Positions 62,964 to 64,000 of a DNA stretch of 64,000 bases are shown piece after piece. The position numbers and the translations under genes were made by a program. The DNA lies in assembly GCA_027082925.1 (NCBI GenBank), contig JALWTD010000012.1, forward strand, positions 1 through 64,000. Direction: 5' to 3'. This stretch comes from Flavobacteriaceae bacterium (lineage in GTDB: Bacteria > Bacteroidota > Bacteroidia > Flavobacteriales > Flavobacteriaceae). The number at the start of each line of letters is the position of its first letter. Position 1 is the stretch's first letter. The notes under the pieces are model-generated. The model was given only the letters and a program-made list of their open reading frames with translations, had not been told where the DNA came from and made no database searches.

Positions 62964-64000
62964 ATGAAACACAATTACAAAAAGTATTACCTTTTTGCTT
63001 TTTTCGTTCTAGTATTGATGGTTTCTGTTTCAGCACAACGTTCATCAGATGGATTATGGCAGAAGACCACCGATATAAGTCGGTCAGAAGTAAGAGGTCC
63101 TTTTACGGAGAAAAAGCCTTCAAATTATTTAGTTTACACACTAAATTTAGACGGATTAAAAAAAGTATTAAAAACGGCTCCAAACCGAGGGTCTAAGAGT
63201 AGTCAACGCGTTATAGTAAGCTTTCCTACGTCGGAAGGTAAATTTGAGCGTTTTGAAGTTTTCGAGGCATCGGTTATGGCGTCAGAGTTACAAGCGAGAT
63301 ACCCTGGTATTCGTTCTTATGCGGGAAAGGGGATTGATAATCCAACATCAACAATTCGTTTTAGCACCTCTCATTTAGGATTAAAAAGCATGACACTTTC
63401 TACAGGGAAAGATGCCGTATTTATAGAACCTTACTCAAAAGATTTAACACGTTATATGGTTTATGGCAAGTCGTCAAATACATCTTTAAATCAGTTTGAA
63501 TGTTTGGTAAAAGATGATTTAACCGAAAAAGTAAAGTCACAAACATACAATAGCACATTGCGTAATGCAGATGATGGTGTTTTACGTACTTACCGATTGG
63601 CAATGTCAGCAACCGGAGAATACACACAGTATTTTGGAGGAACTGTTGCCGATGCATTGGCAGCTATAAATGCTACAATGACACGTGTAAATGGTGTTTT
63701 TGAGGTAGACTTTAATGTGACAATGGTTTTAATAGCAAATACAGATGCGGTTATTTATACCGACCCAGCAGGAGATCCTTATGGAAACAACTTAAATACA
63801 GAACTTCAGTCAACATTAACAAGCGTTATAGGAGAAGCTAATTACGATATAGGTCACTTGGTTCATAACGGAAGTAATAACGGAAATGCAGGATGTATAG
63901 GTTGTGTTTGTGTAGATGGACAAAAAGGAAGTGGATTTACATCACATACTGCACCTGAAGGAGACTTTTTTGATATCGATTTTGTAGCACATGAAATGGG
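62964..64000 (+). CDS. Secreted reprolysin-like zinc metallopeptidase (3'-truncated)
   Basis: Missing from the ORF track because the frame has no stop before the window ends. 345 complete codons. Signal peptide 'FAFFVLVLMVSVSAQ' (cleavage about residue 24), propeptide-like region ('FPTSEGKFERFEVFEASVM', 'IRSYAGKGI'), then a zinc-metallopeptidase domain starting near 'RTYRLAMSATGEYTQYFG'. The catalytic motif begins at the last codons as 'AHEMG', expected to continue as HEMGH (HExxH). Secreted enzymes of this kind in flavobacteria usually carry a T9SS C-terminal domain, which would lie beyond the window. ATG start with an upstream promoter. Confidence 0.88.
   Translation, partial: MKHNYKKYYLFAFFVLVLMVSVSAQRSSDGLWQKTTDISRSEVRGPFTEKKPSNYLVYTLNLDGLKKVLKTAPNRGSKSSQRVIVSFPTSEGKFERFEVFEASVMASELQARYPGIRSYAGKGIDNPTSTIRFSTSHLGLKSMTLSTGKDAVFIEPYSKDLTRYMVYGKSSNTSLNQFECLVKDDLTEKVKSQTYNSTLRNADDGVLRTYRLAMSATGEYTQYFGGTVADALAAINATMTRVNGVFEVDFNVTMVLIANTDAVIYTDPAGDPYGNNLNTELQSTLTSVIGEANYDIGHLVHNGSNNGNAGCIGCVCVDGQKGSGFTSHTAPEGDFFDIDFVAHEM

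Noticed and set aside
63421-63657. 78-aa minus-strand ORF
   Set aside because: Shadow of the truncated metallopeptidase on the plus strand.
1-64000. tRNA, rRNA, insertion sequences, prophage or plasmid signals
   Set aside because: All intergenic gaps are short (under 230 bases) and I found no cloverleaf, rRNA block, transposase or integrase in the translated frames.

Overview
The window is a stretch of low-GC chromosome from a member of the Bacteroidota, most likely a marine-type Flavobacteriaceae. The evidence is C-terminal type IX secretion (T9SS) sorting domains, a TonB-dependent receptor with an N-terminal regulatory-like domain, Bacteroidota-only families (DUF3078, DUF2480, DUF4286, DUF5689), near-absence of Shine-Dalgarno sequences, and promoters of the Bacteroidota form TTG-(17-21 nt)-TAnnTTTG. 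I see no rRNA, tRNA, CRISPR array, phage or insertion sequence, and no intergenic gap above 300 bases. The genus cannot be named from this sequence alone. Several track ORFs open at TTG or GTG upstream of a better ATG, and I moved those starts.

Layout. 1-2.2 kb: end of a secreted BNR/T9SS protein facing a DUF3078 protein. 2.3-4.6 kb: divergent dxs and tadA. 4.6-10.1 kb: a minus-strand operon aspS, APC permease, ClC with CBS domains, small membrane protein. 10.1-13.7 kb: a flavobacterial-type intergenic repeat, then cupin, rsmI, PLP decarboxylase and rlmF. 13.8-18.7 kb (minus): DEAD-box helicase, VF530, thioredoxin-like protein, Asp/Glu racemase, and a flotillin/NfeD pair. 18.8-21.0 kb: OsmC and recJ. 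21.0-31.8 kb: the most distinctive locus, an exported nuclease-family protein (EEP fold), a 1530-residue T9SS lamin-tail-domain protein, a TonB-dependent receptor and a DUF5689/lamin-tail surface lipoprotein. Together they look like a dispersed extracellular nuclease plus uptake system for nucleic acid or its phosphate/nucleotides (inference).

31.9-43.3 kb: hflX, a Suf-type Fe-S group (SufE, DUF59, DUF2480), a PfkB kinase beside an unusual amidophosphoribosyltransferase, superoxide dismutase, fructose-bisphosphatase, GNAT, aspartokinase, an OlsF-type fused acyltransferase and a TM2 protein. 43.3-45.5 kb: panB and a D-2-hydroxyacid dehydrogenase fused to a glyoxalase/VOC domain. 45.6-51.1 kb: a signalling block with a soluble histidine kinase, a 1219-residue multi-PAS/GAF hybrid kinase, an ECF sigma factor and its probable zinc-finger anti-sigma factor. 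51.1-62.7 kb: housekeeping genes (O-methyltransferase, PAP2 phosphatase, tatA, mutS, a TrmH-type methyltransferase, an operon TPR-DUF4286-rsmA-mgtE, a small conserved-looking ORF, serS, ribF). 62.9-64.0 kb: the start of a secreted reprolysin-like metallopeptidase cut by the window end and absent from the ORF track.

Most of the window is core genome. The parts that go beyond routine annotation are the nuclease/lamin-tail/TonB/DUF5689 locus, the dehydrogenase-VOC fusion, the dispersed repeat at 10.2 kb, and start-proximal promoters suggesting leaderless mRNAs for dxs, tadA and the cupin gene.
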